Shown: positions 8,714-17,025 of the stretch, in pieces
How positions within the stretch are numbered: the first letter of the stretch is position 1
How the letters are laid out: each line of letters opens with the position of its first letter
From: Methanobacterium sp.
Lineage (GTDB): Archaea; Methanobacteriota; Methanobacteria; Methanobacteriales; Methanobacteriaceae
NCBI GenBank assembly: GCA_018263005.1
Contig: JADFDH010000002.1
Span: 372,001-436,000 of the forward strand
Length of the DNA: 64,000 nt
Direction: 5' to 3'
Translations under genes and position numbers: made by a program
The notes under the pieces: generated by a model
What the model was told of the DNA's origin: nothing
Databases searched by the model: none
What the model saw: the letters and a program-made list of their open reading frames with translations, nothing else

Positions 8714-9427
8714 ATGATTATTAGTGAAATATTTCAGGGAAATTTCATGGATAGGCCTAACAGATTCACTGTGAAATTTAGAACCGGATCAGAAACGGAA
8801 TTAGCCCATCTTAGGGATCCAGGAAGGCTTAAAGAACTATTAACACCAAATGTGAAATTACTTCTCCAGCATGCTGATAACCCAACCCACAGGAAGACTA
8901 AATATAATGTGATTGCAGTTTTAAATGAATATAGATGGGTTCTAATAAATTCCGGATTTCACAGTGATATGGCGGAGGTATTAATCGAATCACAACTTAT
9001 TAAAGAATTAGAGGGATATCATGTGGAAAAAAGGGAGTATACCTATGGAAAAAGCAGATTAGACTTCTTATTATCCTCAGAAGATAATAATATCCGTGAA
9101 AAATTATTATTAGAAGTTAAAGGCTGCACATTAGTGGAAAATAAACTGGCTAAGTTCCCAGACGCCCCCACCGAAAGGGGAAAAAGGCATGTTGAAGAAC
9201 TGATTAAAGCTAAAAAAGAGGGATTGAATGCAGCAATTCTGTTTTTAATAGCTCGAGATGATGCGATGATGTTTTCTCCTAATTGGGAGATGGATCCTGA
9301 TTTTTCAGAGGCAATATACCGGGCAATGAGAAATGGAGTTATAGTTGTGGTATATTCCTTCGAGATAATATTAGGCGGTGATAAATTAGAATTAAGACCG
9401 TTTAAAAAGGTTGATTTAAAAATTTAA
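8714..9427 (+). CDS. sfsA: Sugar fermentation stimulation protein SfsA homolog (putative nuclease)
   Basis: The protein matches SfsA: NRFTVKF near the N-terminus, AHLRDPGRLKELL, then the nuclease-like core SRLDFLL, LLLEVKGCTL, FPDAPTERGKRHVEEL and AAILFLIARDDA. The spacing of the D, E and K residues is that of a PD-(D/E)XK-type fold. SfsA binds DNA and has been proposed to be a nuclease, but its cellular role is uncertain. An upstream TTG (8687) would add nine residues. The ATG at 8714 was preferred because AAGGA lies just before it and the family begins at this point. Confidence 0.85.
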   Translation: MIISEIFQGNFMDRPNRFTVKFRTGSETELAHLRDPGRLKELLTPNVKLLLQHADNPTHRKTKYNVIAVLNEYRWVLINSGFHSDMAEVLIESQLIKELEGYHVEKREYTYGKSRLDFLLSSEDNNIREKLLLEVKGCTLVENKLAKFPDAPTERGKRHVEELIKAKKEGLNAAILFLIARDDAMMFSPNWEMDPDFSEAIYRAMRNGVIVVVYSFEIILGGDKLELRPFKKVDLKI

Positions 9428-9484
9428 GAATATTTACTGGATTTATAATGGTTCAGTGGATTTAAATAAAATTACAAAAATGCC

Positions 9485-10501
9485 CTAAACACATCCATGC
9501 AGTTTCATTTTTTCAAATTCTTCCTTCTTACCAATGGCCAGAATCACATCATCTGCTTCAATCACGAAGTCTCGGGGAGGGTCAATGGTCAATTGACCTT
9601 TTTTCCCAATACCCACCATAACAACACCTGTTTTTTCATGAATATCTGCTTCTAAAATAGTTTTACCAGCAAATTCACTTTCAGGATTAACTCTAACTTC
9701 CTTTAACTCTCTTTCTTTATGTTCGGCAAGCACATCCTGTACAAACATAGCTTCATAACCATCATCGATGCTCTTGTACATTAATCTGCCGGATATAACA
9801 AAGGGAGATATTATCTGACTGGCACCGGCCATCTTTACCTGGTCAATGTTTTCATGCCGTTCAACCTCAGCTATGATTCTAACATTCTTATCCAATTCCC
9901 TAATACCCAAAATACAGTGGATGGTCTTAGAATCGGACTGTAAATCCACTATCACAGCTTTAGCACCCTGTACATTGGCCTTTTCCAGATCCCTTATTCG
10001 GGTAGGGTCACCATGCACAAAGCTTGCTCCGTTTTTAATCGCTCTTTTGCGCACAGTTTCATTTTCATCCAGAACAAAGACTTCATTCTGTTTACCAATT
10101 TCCTTGATACATTCTAATGTGCTTTCTGTCCAACCGCAGATAACCACATGCAATGATTTTTCCACTTTGATCAGCCCCAAAAATTTCATTTCCTGCCTTT
10201 TCAGGAGTAAATCCACCAGAGCCTCTATGGCCAAGGCGAAAGTTCCAATACCGAATACAATGAGGGTGATGGTGAATATCATCCCTGCAGAGGTCTCAGG
10301 ACTGTAATCACCATAACCTACTGTACCAATGGTTACAAAAGTCCAGTATAAAGAAACTATCCAGGGCTGTCCTTCTATGAAATGGAAGCCCAGGGTACCA
10401 TAAGATATAACCCCTACCACAAGGATCATTATTCGGGTCAGTCTCTGTTTTAATACCAGGGGTAGGCTTCTCCTGACTACTCTGAAAATAATATTCGGCA
10501 T
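9485..10501 (-). CDS. mthK: Calcium-gated potassium channel, MthK-type
   Basis: This is a two-helix K+ channel with the selectivity filter TVGYGD at 60-65 between two membrane helices. A cytoplasmic RCK/TrkA-N domain follows (VVICGWTEST from about 119) and then a TrkA-C domain. Asp186 and Glu212/Glu214 fall where the Ca2+ ligands of the Methanothermobacter MthK gating ring lie, and the whole RCK domain resembles it closely. Met105 in KRQEMKFLGL matches the internal start that in MthK yields free RCK subunits. On that basis it is a membrane K+ channel opened by Ca2+. SD AAGGAGA precedes the ATG. Confidence 0.92.
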   Translation of the reverse strand: MPNIIFRVVRRSLPLVLKQRLTRIMILVVGVISYGTLGFHFIEGQPWIVSLYWTFVTIGTVGYGDYSPETSAGMIFTITLIVFGIGTFALAIEALVDLLLKRQEMKFLGLIKVEKSLHVVICGWTESTLECIKEIGKQNEVFVLDENETVRKRAIKNGASFVHGDPTRIRDLEKANVQGAKAVIVDLQSDSKTIHCILGIRELDKNVRIIAEVERHENIDQVKMAGASQIISPFVISGRLMYKSIDDGYEAMFVQDVLAEHKERELKEVRVNPESEFAGKTILEADIHEKTGVVMVGIGKKGQLTIDPPRDFVIEADDVILAIGKKEEFEKMKLHGCV

Positions 10502-10673
10502 TAGTATTCTCCTTATAATCGAAATAAATAAGGTTAATATTCTATCTGTTGAGTAGATTATTATAGATGATAATCTGTATTATAGGACCAGATATTTCCT
10601 CTGTTATTTAAATCTCTTATTTAATTCATCTACAAGTATATCCGCTTAGTAATAGTAATTTACATCTCAGATT

Positions 10674-11012
10674 CTATTTCCGAAGTACAAAATACCAGAT
10701 GATGATAACTATAATTACAAGGATCACACCACCGATAACCAGCCATATCCACCAGGGCATCCCTGCACTGGCGTCTCCAGCGCCCTCATCATCACTATCA
10801 CTAGTTTTAACTTTTGTTTTACTGGAACTACTGCTTTTACTACTGGAACCACTGCTTTTAGCCTGTACTTCTACGTAACTACTTTCCAGTTCTAATGAGG
10901 ATATCGATGCTGAAGATGCTTCTTCGGAATCATCTAAAGCAAATGCATTACTTGGAACCATTAAAAAACCAAAAACTACCAGAAATATTATTAAACCATA
11001 TTTTATCTTCAT
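10674..11012 (-). CDS. Secreted Ser-rich protein with C-terminal membrane anchor
   Basis: The short product starts with a signal peptide (MKIKYGLIIFLVVFGFLM, probable cut after SNAFA). A low-complexity Ser/Lys linker (SSGSSSKSSSSSK) and an acidic patch (SDSDDEGAGD) follow, then a C-terminal transmembrane helix (WWIWLVIGGVILVIIV) with a basic tail FVLRK. This is the layout of a cell-surface stalk anchored by its C-terminus. The start shown is the ATG directly before the signal peptide. An upstream ATG (11024) and TTG (11042) are possible. No family was recognised. Confidence 0.65.
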   Translation of the reverse strand: MKIKYGLIIFLVVFGFLMVPSNAFALDDSEEASSASISSLELESSYVEVQAKSSGSSSKSSSSSKTKVKTSDSDDEGAGDASAGMPWWIWLVIGGVILVIIVIIIWYFVLRK

Positions 11013-11119
11013 TTCCAAACCCATCCATTTTTTAATAATCAAATTAAGTTCAAGTTTGATTTTAAAATTTTACTTCAAAGATAATATTAACTACTATTTG
11101 TTAATATGTTTTACTGAGT

Positions 11120-13846
11120 TCATTTCCTATCACTGATAAATTTCCTAAATTCTTCAGCAAAGAACATAATAGGAATAAAGGTCATTAAATACAGCCATTC
11201 ATAAATTCCCAGTGCTGTTGTGCCGAATATCCCCTGCAGCACAGGGATGTAAATTATTGAAATTAAAACCAGCACTTCAAAGATTATCCCACGGATGATC
11301 CATTTATTTTTAAATACACCTACTGTGAAAGCAGAGGTTCTAGTGGTCTGACATCCTAACAGGTTACCGATCTGTGCCATAACAATTCCAGCAAAGACCA
11401 TGGTAGTGGATTTAAGATATAATGGATCATCGAATGGTAAATTTACACCAAAGGTCCAGCCAGCACTGAAAAGTATCCAGAAATAACCGGACATCACCAG
11501 CACAGCTTCAATAAGTCCCAGATAAATGTAACCCCTAAATATCACAAAACGATTAAGCAATCTTTTTTTCCGGGAACGAGGAGGTCTATTCATAACATCT
11601 GATTCTGATGGACCTACACCCAGTGCTAATGCTGGTAAAGTATCTGTACCAAGGTCTATGGCCAGGATCTGCATCACAGTGATGGGTAAAGGAATATTGA
11701 ATAAAACCATTAAAACAAAGGGAATAATTTCTGCTGTTTCGTGGCTGAAAATATAAGTGATGAATTTTCCAATGTTTTCATAGATTGTACGGCCCTCTTT
11801 GATAGCTCCTACTATGGTGGCAAAGTTATCATCCGTTAAAATAACATCGGATGCTTCTTTAGCCACATCAGTACCGGTAATACCCATTGAAACACCAATA
11901 TCTGCTTTTCTAAGAGCAGGGGCATCATTAACACCATCGCCAGTCATAGCCACAATTTCATGTTCACTTTCCAATATGGAAGCGATTCTCATTTTATGTT
12001 CCGGAACTGCCCGGGCGAATATGACGTTGCAATCACCTCTTAAGATCTCTTTAACTTGTTCATCGGAAAGGATATCCAGCTCTTTACCCTTAACAATTCG
12101 GCATTTATCAGAGGTTATTCCCACTTCTTGGGCTATGGACTGGGCGGTTAGACCATAATCACCGGTTATCATTATTATACGTATTCCAGCTTTATGGCAA
12201 TCTTCTACAGCTAATTTGACTTCGGGTCTGGGAGGATCCTGCATAGCCATCATACCCACGAAAACCAGGTTCTGTTCCACTTTTTTAGGCTGATAATCCT
12301 CAAAATCGGGAGGAAGCTCTCGATAGGCCATCCCCAGAATTCTCAGCCCGGAAGCGGCTAATTTATCATGCACCCTGATTGTTTCCTTTTTTTCTTCTTC
12401 TGAAAATTTTATAGCCTTTCCTTCAACAGATATCTGACTGGAGAGAGCTATTATCTTCTTAGGTGCTCCTTTGACATAAGCCATCTTAGCATCGTCTTTT
12501 TTATGGATGGTGCTCATAGATTTTCTTTCAGAATCAAAGGGTAGTTCAATAATTTGTGGCTGTTTTTTAAGGCATTCTTTCCAGTTAAAATTGTTTTTAC
12601 AGGCAGCAACCAGGAGAGCGGCTTCGGTGGGGTCTCCTATTATTCTCCATTTAACATCCGCTTCGGTGGGTTCTATTAGTTCCGCATCATTGGCGAAGGT
12701 GGCGGAACGCATTAAAAATCTTAATTCTCTAATTTGACTATGTGATACTTCTTTTCCGTTATAGAGAATTTTTCCCTGGGGATTGTATCCTGCTCCGGTC
12801 ACATCCAATGTCTGGTAGGGTATCCAGATTTTTCGAACTGTCATTTCATTCTTGGTGATGGTGCCGGTTTTATCGGTGCAGATTATATTTGTGGAACCCA
12901 GGGTTTCTACACTGGAAAGTTTTTTTATAATGGCGTTTTTTCGAGCCATTTTCTGAACTGAAGCAGCCAGTGATAAAGTGACTGTGGGTAACAGACCTTC
13001 TGGCACATTAGCCACTGTCAAACCTATGGCAAAAAGAAAAGCCACTGAAATTGGTAAACTGACCAGAAAAACGTTCACCATGAAAAGGGCTACTCCCATG
13101 AAGATAGCTAACACTGCTATGATCTGAGTAACTCTTTTTAATTCTTTTTGCAGGGGACTGGGTTCTTCTTTAAGCTCCTGGGTTAAGGCTGCGATTTTAT
13201 TAAATTCTGTATGGGTGCCGGTGGCAAATATTACTGCCAATCCAGAACCAGAAGCAATATTGGTACCGGCAAAAACGAGATTATGCATTTCAATGAGATT
13301 TTCACCATCATCTTCACTATCTGCTACTTTACGCACGGGTTTAGATTCACCGGTGAGGGTGGAGGAATCAACTTTCATCTGATAGGCTTCTACCAGACGG
13401 CTGTCGGCAGAAATATGGTCACCTTCTTCTAGGACCATAAGATCACCAGGCACCAGTTCTGCTGCTAGGATCTGTTCTTCTCTACCTTCCCTGATTACTT
13501 TGGCTTTTGAAGGCAATATCTTCTTCAGGGCTTCTATGGCTTTTTCTGCTTGATATTCCTGCCAAAAACTAAAAATAGCATTTATAATTATTACTGCAAT
13601 AATTGCAAAGCCTAATTGTGGGGTGCCTGCTAAAAAAGCGAGAAAACTAGCTGCCCAGAGGAGCAGGGCTAATAATTGATATAGGTTGGCTAAAAATTTA
13701 TAGATAATGGGTGTTTTTTTTACTTCCTCTATCTGATTGAGACCATACTCTTTAAGGCGTTTATCAGCCTCATTAAAACTTAAACCCTCTTTTGAAGTCT
13801 TTAATTCCTGATAAACTTCATATGGGGGAAGTTTGTTGATCTTCAT
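11120..13846 (-). CDS. Type II P-type cation-transporting ATPase, Na,K-ATPase/Ca-ATPase-like
   Basis: A 908-residue ion pump with the cation-ATPase N-terminal domain (1-65), the actuator motif TGES at 165-168, PEGL at 282-285 in the ion-binding helix, phosphorylation site DKTGT at 325-329, KGAP in the nucleotide domain, TGDGVNDAP in the hinge, and about ten membrane helices. The stretch VANVPEGLLPTVT, and DLGTDTLPALALG with MNRPPRSRK, resemble the eukaryotic Na,K/H,K-ATPase group more than SERCA. The ion is therefore probably Na+, K+, H+ or Ca2+ and cannot be fixed from sequence. The SD is weak. Confidence 0.85.
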   Translation of the reverse strand: MKINKLPPYEVYQELKTSKEGLSFNEADKRLKEYGLNQIEEVKKTPIIYKFLANLYQLLALLLWAASFLAFLAGTPQLGFAIIAVIIINAIFSFWQEYQAEKAIEALKKILPSKAKVIREGREEQILAAELVPGDLMVLEEGDHISADSRLVEAYQMKVDSSTLTGESKPVRKVADSEDDGENLIEMHNLVFAGTNIASGSGLAVIFATGTHTEFNKIAALTQELKEEPSPLQKELKRVTQIIAVLAIFMGVALFMVNVFLVSLPISVAFLFAIGLTVANVPEGLLPTVTLSLAASVQKMARKNAIIKKLSSVETLGSTNIICTDKTGTITKNEMTVRKIWIPYQTLDVTGAGYNPQGKILYNGKEVSHSQIRELRFLMRSATFANDAELIEPTEADVKWRIIGDPTEAALLVAACKNNFNWKECLKKQPQIIELPFDSERKSMSTIHKKDDAKMAYVKGAPKKIIALSSQISVEGKAIKFSEEEKKETIRVHDKLAASGLRILGMAYRELPPDFEDYQPKKVEQNLVFVGMMAMQDPPRPEVKLAVEDCHKAGIRIIMITGDYGLTAQSIAQEVGITSDKCRIVKGKELDILSDEQVKEILRGDCNVIFARAVPEHKMRIASILESEHEIVAMTGDGVNDAPALRKADIGVSMGITGTDVAKEASDVILTDDNFATIVGAIKEGRTIYENIGKFITYIFSHETAEIIPFVLMVLFNIPLPITVMQILAIDLGTDTLPALALGVGPSESDVMNRPPRSRKKRLLNRFVIFRGYIYLGLIEAVLVMSGYFWILFSAGWTFGVNLPFDDPLYLKSTTMVFAGIVMAQIGNLLGCQTTRTSAFTVGVFKNKWIIRGIIFEVLVLISIIYIPVLQGIFGTTALGIYEWLYLMTFIPIMFFAEEFRKFISDRK

Positions 13847-13947
13847 TTTTTACACTTGAAATAAACCTCTCTGTTAGTCGGTAGTAATAATCTATATGGA
13901 GATTTTAAAATAAATAATAATTGATAAATAAGTTTTTTAACTATTAC

Positions 13948-15135
13948 TCATCGACAAACAATGTTGATTACATCACAGTCTTCCATTTCATAGTCACTAC
14001 TAACTCTTCTGCAGCTTCGAGCGTTCATTGCATGCATGAACCTCTCTCCAATATCAGTGTGCACTAAAAAGGCTAAATCACGAGGTTTAGATCCTTTTCG
14101 GATTAGAATTGCATCAGGAAGTACGTTACCTTTTTGGTCGCTTAGTTTATGTTCATCTTCTACAGGATAAACCACTATCATATCTAAAATATTAAAAACA
14201 ACTTTATTTAAGGCATCTTGTACGCCGGTGCTCCCGTATTTTTGAAGAACATTTTCTTTAATATAGTTAAGGGCTTTTAACTGGGGTTCACTTAGTTCTT
14301 CTGGGTTTAAAATATTAAAATCAGAGTCACCAGGGAAATAATCTATTAAACCAGCCTTAGATGCTCTTATAAGTGCTATTTCCGATTCAGCAGAGGAGGG
14401 TATAACATTATCATATTTTTCCTGTAATCTTATTATGTTCTCTTCTGAGGTGGGCATATCAGCTTTATTAGCAACGATAAGCATGGGTTTGGATCGTTTT
14501 AGGAGCTGGTCTAAAAACTCGATAATGTCTTCATCTTCCCATTTATCAATGTCTTTTTTTATTATTTTCTTAGAATCTACCACTTCTTCCAGAGATATTC
14601 CAGTTCCACTGAGCTGTTCAGCTATAACCTTGGCAAAGTCCAGTTTTTCAGATAATGATTTTCTAACCAGACGGTTCCAGTTTTTCTTCAAGATTCCGTA
14701 AAGCCACATGGTGATCTCATGTTCCAAAAATTCCACATCATCCAAGGGGTCATGTGAACCAGCTTCACAGGGCCTTCCCTCTTCGTCTGTTGATCCTGAG
14801 GCGTCTATAATATGTATGAAAGCTTTGGCTTGTCTTAGATAGTCTAAAAACTTATTCCCTAACCCACGTCCTTCATGGGCTCCTGGGACCAGCCCTGCCA
14901 CATCTACCAGCTCGACTGGTATTAGACGTTTTCCTCCTTCACATCTGGAAGTTCTGGGGCTACAGGTAACATGCAACTCCTGACAGGGGCATTTGCTAGT
15001 GACATGTCCCACTGCCTTATTGGCGTCTATGGTTGTGAATGGATAGCTGGCCACTTCAACCTCTGATAATGTGGCTGAATTGAAAAATGATGATTTTCCT
15101 ACGTTGGGTTTCCCGGTTACTGCAATTTGAAGCAT
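13948..15135 (-). CDS. ychF: Obg-family GTPase/ATPase YchF-like with TGS domain
   Basis: The 395-residue protein has the P-loop GKPNVGKSS at 8-16, the switch region YPFTTIDANKAVGHV, DVAGLVPGAHEGRGLGN, NKADMP as the base-specificity motif and a C-terminal TGS domain. An archaeal insertion with CPCQELHVTC and SRCEGGK sits after the switch. Members bind ribosomes or ribosome-associated factors. It is one of the universally kept translation-associated GTPases in archaea, and the exact role is unclear. SD GTGAT precedes the ATG. Confidence 0.88.
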   Translation of the reverse strand: MLQIAVTGKPNVGKSSFFNSATLSEVEVASYPFTTIDANKAVGHVTSKCPCQELHVTCSPRTSRCEGGKRLIPVELVDVAGLVPGAHEGRGLGNKFLDYLRQAKAFIHIIDASGSTDEEGRPCEAGSHDPLDDVEFLEHEITMWLYGILKKNWNRLVRKSLSEKLDFAKVIAEQLSGTGISLEEVVDSKKIIKKDIDKWEDEDIIEFLDQLLKRSKPMLIVANKADMPTSEENIIRLQEKYDNVIPSSAESEIALIRASKAGLIDYFPGDSDFNILNPEELSEPQLKALNYIKENVLQKYGSTGVQDALNKVVFNILDMIVVYPVEDEHKLSDQKGNVLPDAILIRKGSKPRDLAFLVHTDIGERFMHAMNARSCRRVSSDYEMEDCDVINIVCR

Positions 15136-15254
15136 TTTATCACTTAAAAAAATTTAACAATACATTTATTGAATTTTATTAAATAAATAGATGAACAGAT
15201 AATAAAAAGATTACATGTAAAACTTGAAATTACGAATTTAAAGGCTTAATTAAC

Positions 15255-15878
15255 ATGTCTAAACTATACATAATAGGTATTGGTCCTGGATCAAAGGAAT
15301 ATATAACATTAAAGGCTCAGAAAATAGCGGATTCGTCTGAAGTGCTGGTGGGGAGTAAAAGGGCCCTTGATTTATTCCCGGAAAATGAAGGTGAAAAATT
15401 AGAGCTAGATGCCCAGAATATGGAGAAGATTTTAAAACTTTCCATATCCTATGTTTCCAGTGGTAAATCCGTAGCTTTGCTGTCAACTGGAGATCCAGGA
15501 TTTTCGGGAGTTTTAAGACCTATTTCTAAGTTAAAAGATGATATTGAATTGGAAGTTATTCCGGGTATAAGTTCTATTCAGTTATGCGCTGCTAAATTAC
15601 AAATACCATGGGATTATGCTGATTTAGTGACATTACATGGTAAAGGCATTACCACTGATATAATGGGCCTATTGGAAAATGGAAAACCCACCATTATACT
15701 TCCTAACTTCAAAGTTAACGAGATAGCCCGATTTTTAATGGATAAGGGGGTTGATTCCGGGAGAGAGGTTGCTATCTGTGAAAAATTAAGTTATCCCGAT
15801 GAGAGGATTGTAAAGATAGCTCTGGAGGATGTTTTAAAAGAGGAATTTAGTTATATGTGTGTGATGGTAATATTTTGA
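15255..15878 (+). CDS. cbiE: Cobalt-precorrin-7 C5-methyltransferase CbiE
   Basis: A SAM-dependent tetrapyrrole methyltransferase with the N-terminal IGIGPGSKEYITLKA motif, VGSKRALDLF typical of CbiE, the SAM-binding LLSTGDPGFSG, and PGISSIQLCAAKL. At 207 residues it is the stand-alone CbiE without the CbiT decarboxylase domain. It adds the C5 methyl in anaerobic cobalamin synthesis; corrinoids are needed for methyl transfer in methanogenesis. It is divergent from ychF. No other cobalamin gene is adjacent. Confidence 0.9.
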   Translation: MSKLYIIGIGPGSKEYITLKAQKIADSSEVLVGSKRALDLFPENEGEKLELDAQNMEKILKLSISYVSSGKSVALLSTGDPGFSGVLRPISKLKDDIELEVIPGISSIQLCAAKLQIPWDYADLVTLHGKGITTDIMGLLENGKPTIILPNFKVNEIARFLMDKGVDSGREVAICEKLSYPDERIVKIALEDVLKEEFSYMCVMVIF

Positions 15879-15902
15879 GCAAATATTATTTTCAACCAAA
15901 TT

Positions 15903-16274
15903 TTAAGGTATTAGTTTTTCATCCTCAGCTTTCCATGGAGGACTGACCAGGCATAAGAACTTCAACTCTTCATCTCCCTCATTTTCAATCCATTGTGCAG
16001 AATTAGGGGGAATATATACGATTTGATTAGGTACAACTTCTTCTTTTTCATTTTCAATATGCATCAGGCCTCTGCCTTCTAATATATAATATATTTCTGT
16101 TGATTTTTTCATTTTATGGGATAAGGAGGATTCTCCTGGTTTTAAAATTGCATGGGCAATGCTGAAATTCATTTCTAAATCTTTATCATCTCTTTCCGGG
16201 TGTAAAAGTTCACATATCAGGGTTTCATCAAGAGCTCTGAAATATTGGCAGTTAAACGGTGTTTTTATTAGCAT
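15903..16274 (-). CDS. Cupin-domain protein
   Basis: A 123-residue single cupin. The first cupin motif appears as HAILKPGESSLSHKMKKSTEIYYILEGRG and the second as PNQIVYIPPNSAQWIENEGDEELKFLC. Only part of the usual His/Glu metal set is visible. Small cupins of this kind may be isomerases, metal-bound sensors or ligand-binding proteins, and no substrate is suggested here. It is convergent with cbiE (24 bases apart), and SD AAGGAGA lies 9 bases before the ATG. Confidence 0.75.
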   Translation of the reverse strand: MLIKTPFNCQYFRALDETLICELLHPERDDKDLEMNFSIAHAILKPGESSLSHKMKKSTEIYYILEGRGLMHIENEKEEVVPNQIVYIPPNSAQWIENEGDEELKFLCLVSPPWKAEDEKLIP

Positions 16275-16393
16275 AGGATTTTATTCTCCTTGGGCTATGA
16301 ATCTTTATAGTTTCTATAACAGTTACAAACCTATTTAATTAAATGTTAGAACAACAATAAATTATTATATAGATTATTTCTAGAGGTGTAAAA

Positions 16394-16957
16394 ATGGATA
16401 TATTACTAATCTTGGGTATTATTTTAGTTGTAATCATAATCATAATTTTAGTATACTTCATCTATATCTACAACAGCCTGATCAGTCTTAGAAACAGGGT
16501 AAAAAATGCCTGGTCCCAGATTGATGTTCAGTTAAAAAGGAGAACAGATCTAATACCTAACCTGGTGGAAACTGTGAAAGGGTATGCTGCCCATGAAAAA
16601 GGAGTATTCGAAAATGTTACTAAGGCAAGATCCAGTCTAATGAGTGCTCAAACTGTAAAGGAGAATGCTGAAGCAAATAATATGTTAACAGATGCTCTTA
16701 AGTCCCTTTTTGCAGTGGCAGAGAACTATCCGGATTTAAAGGCTAGTGAGAATTTCAAAGATTTACAAGGGCAATTATCAGAAACAGAAGATAAAATAGC
16801 CTATTCCAGGCAGTTCTACAATGACACTGTATTGATGTATAACAACAAGTGTCAAATGTTTCCCAGTAATATGGTGGCTTCCCAGTTCAAATTCCAGGAA
16901 GCGGAATTCTTTGAAATAGCAGAGACAGAAAAGGAAGTCCCGGAAGTCAAATTCTGA
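16394..16957 (+). CDS. LemA-family protein
   Basis: The protein has one N-terminal membrane helix (about 3-28) and then the LemA coiled-coil core. The family hallmarks are RVKNAWSQIDVQLKRRTDLIPNL, VKGYAAHEKG, NYPDLKASENF and a C-terminal region with RQFYNDTVLMYNNK. LemA proteins are helical membrane-anchored proteins of unknown function. Their genes often lie next to a DUF2207 membrane-protein gene, as here, with about 68 bases between them. Ribosome site GAGGTG precedes the ATG. Confidence 0.9.
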   Translation: MDILLILGIILVVIIIIILVYFIYIYNSLISLRNRVKNAWSQIDVQLKRRTDLIPNLVETVKGYAAHEKGVFENVTKARSSLMSAQTVKENAEANNMLTDALKSLFAVAENYPDLKASENFKDLQGQLSETEDKIAYSRQFYNDTVLMYNNKCQMFPSNMVASQFKFQEAEFFEIAETEKEVPEVKF

Positions 16958-17025
16958 AAAATATTCTGTTTAAACACAGGAACAGGTTAAATCCTCTGTC
17001 AATCATTTATTTTCTGGTGATGTAT

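Noticed and set aside
9846..10307. 153-residue open frame opposite the K+ channel gene
   Set aside because: No signal; the minus-strand MthK-type protein explains this region completely.
17017..17025. Upstream GTG/ATG starts for the DUF2207 gene
   Set aside because: They overlap the perfect GGTGAT ribosome site that serves the ATG at 17026.
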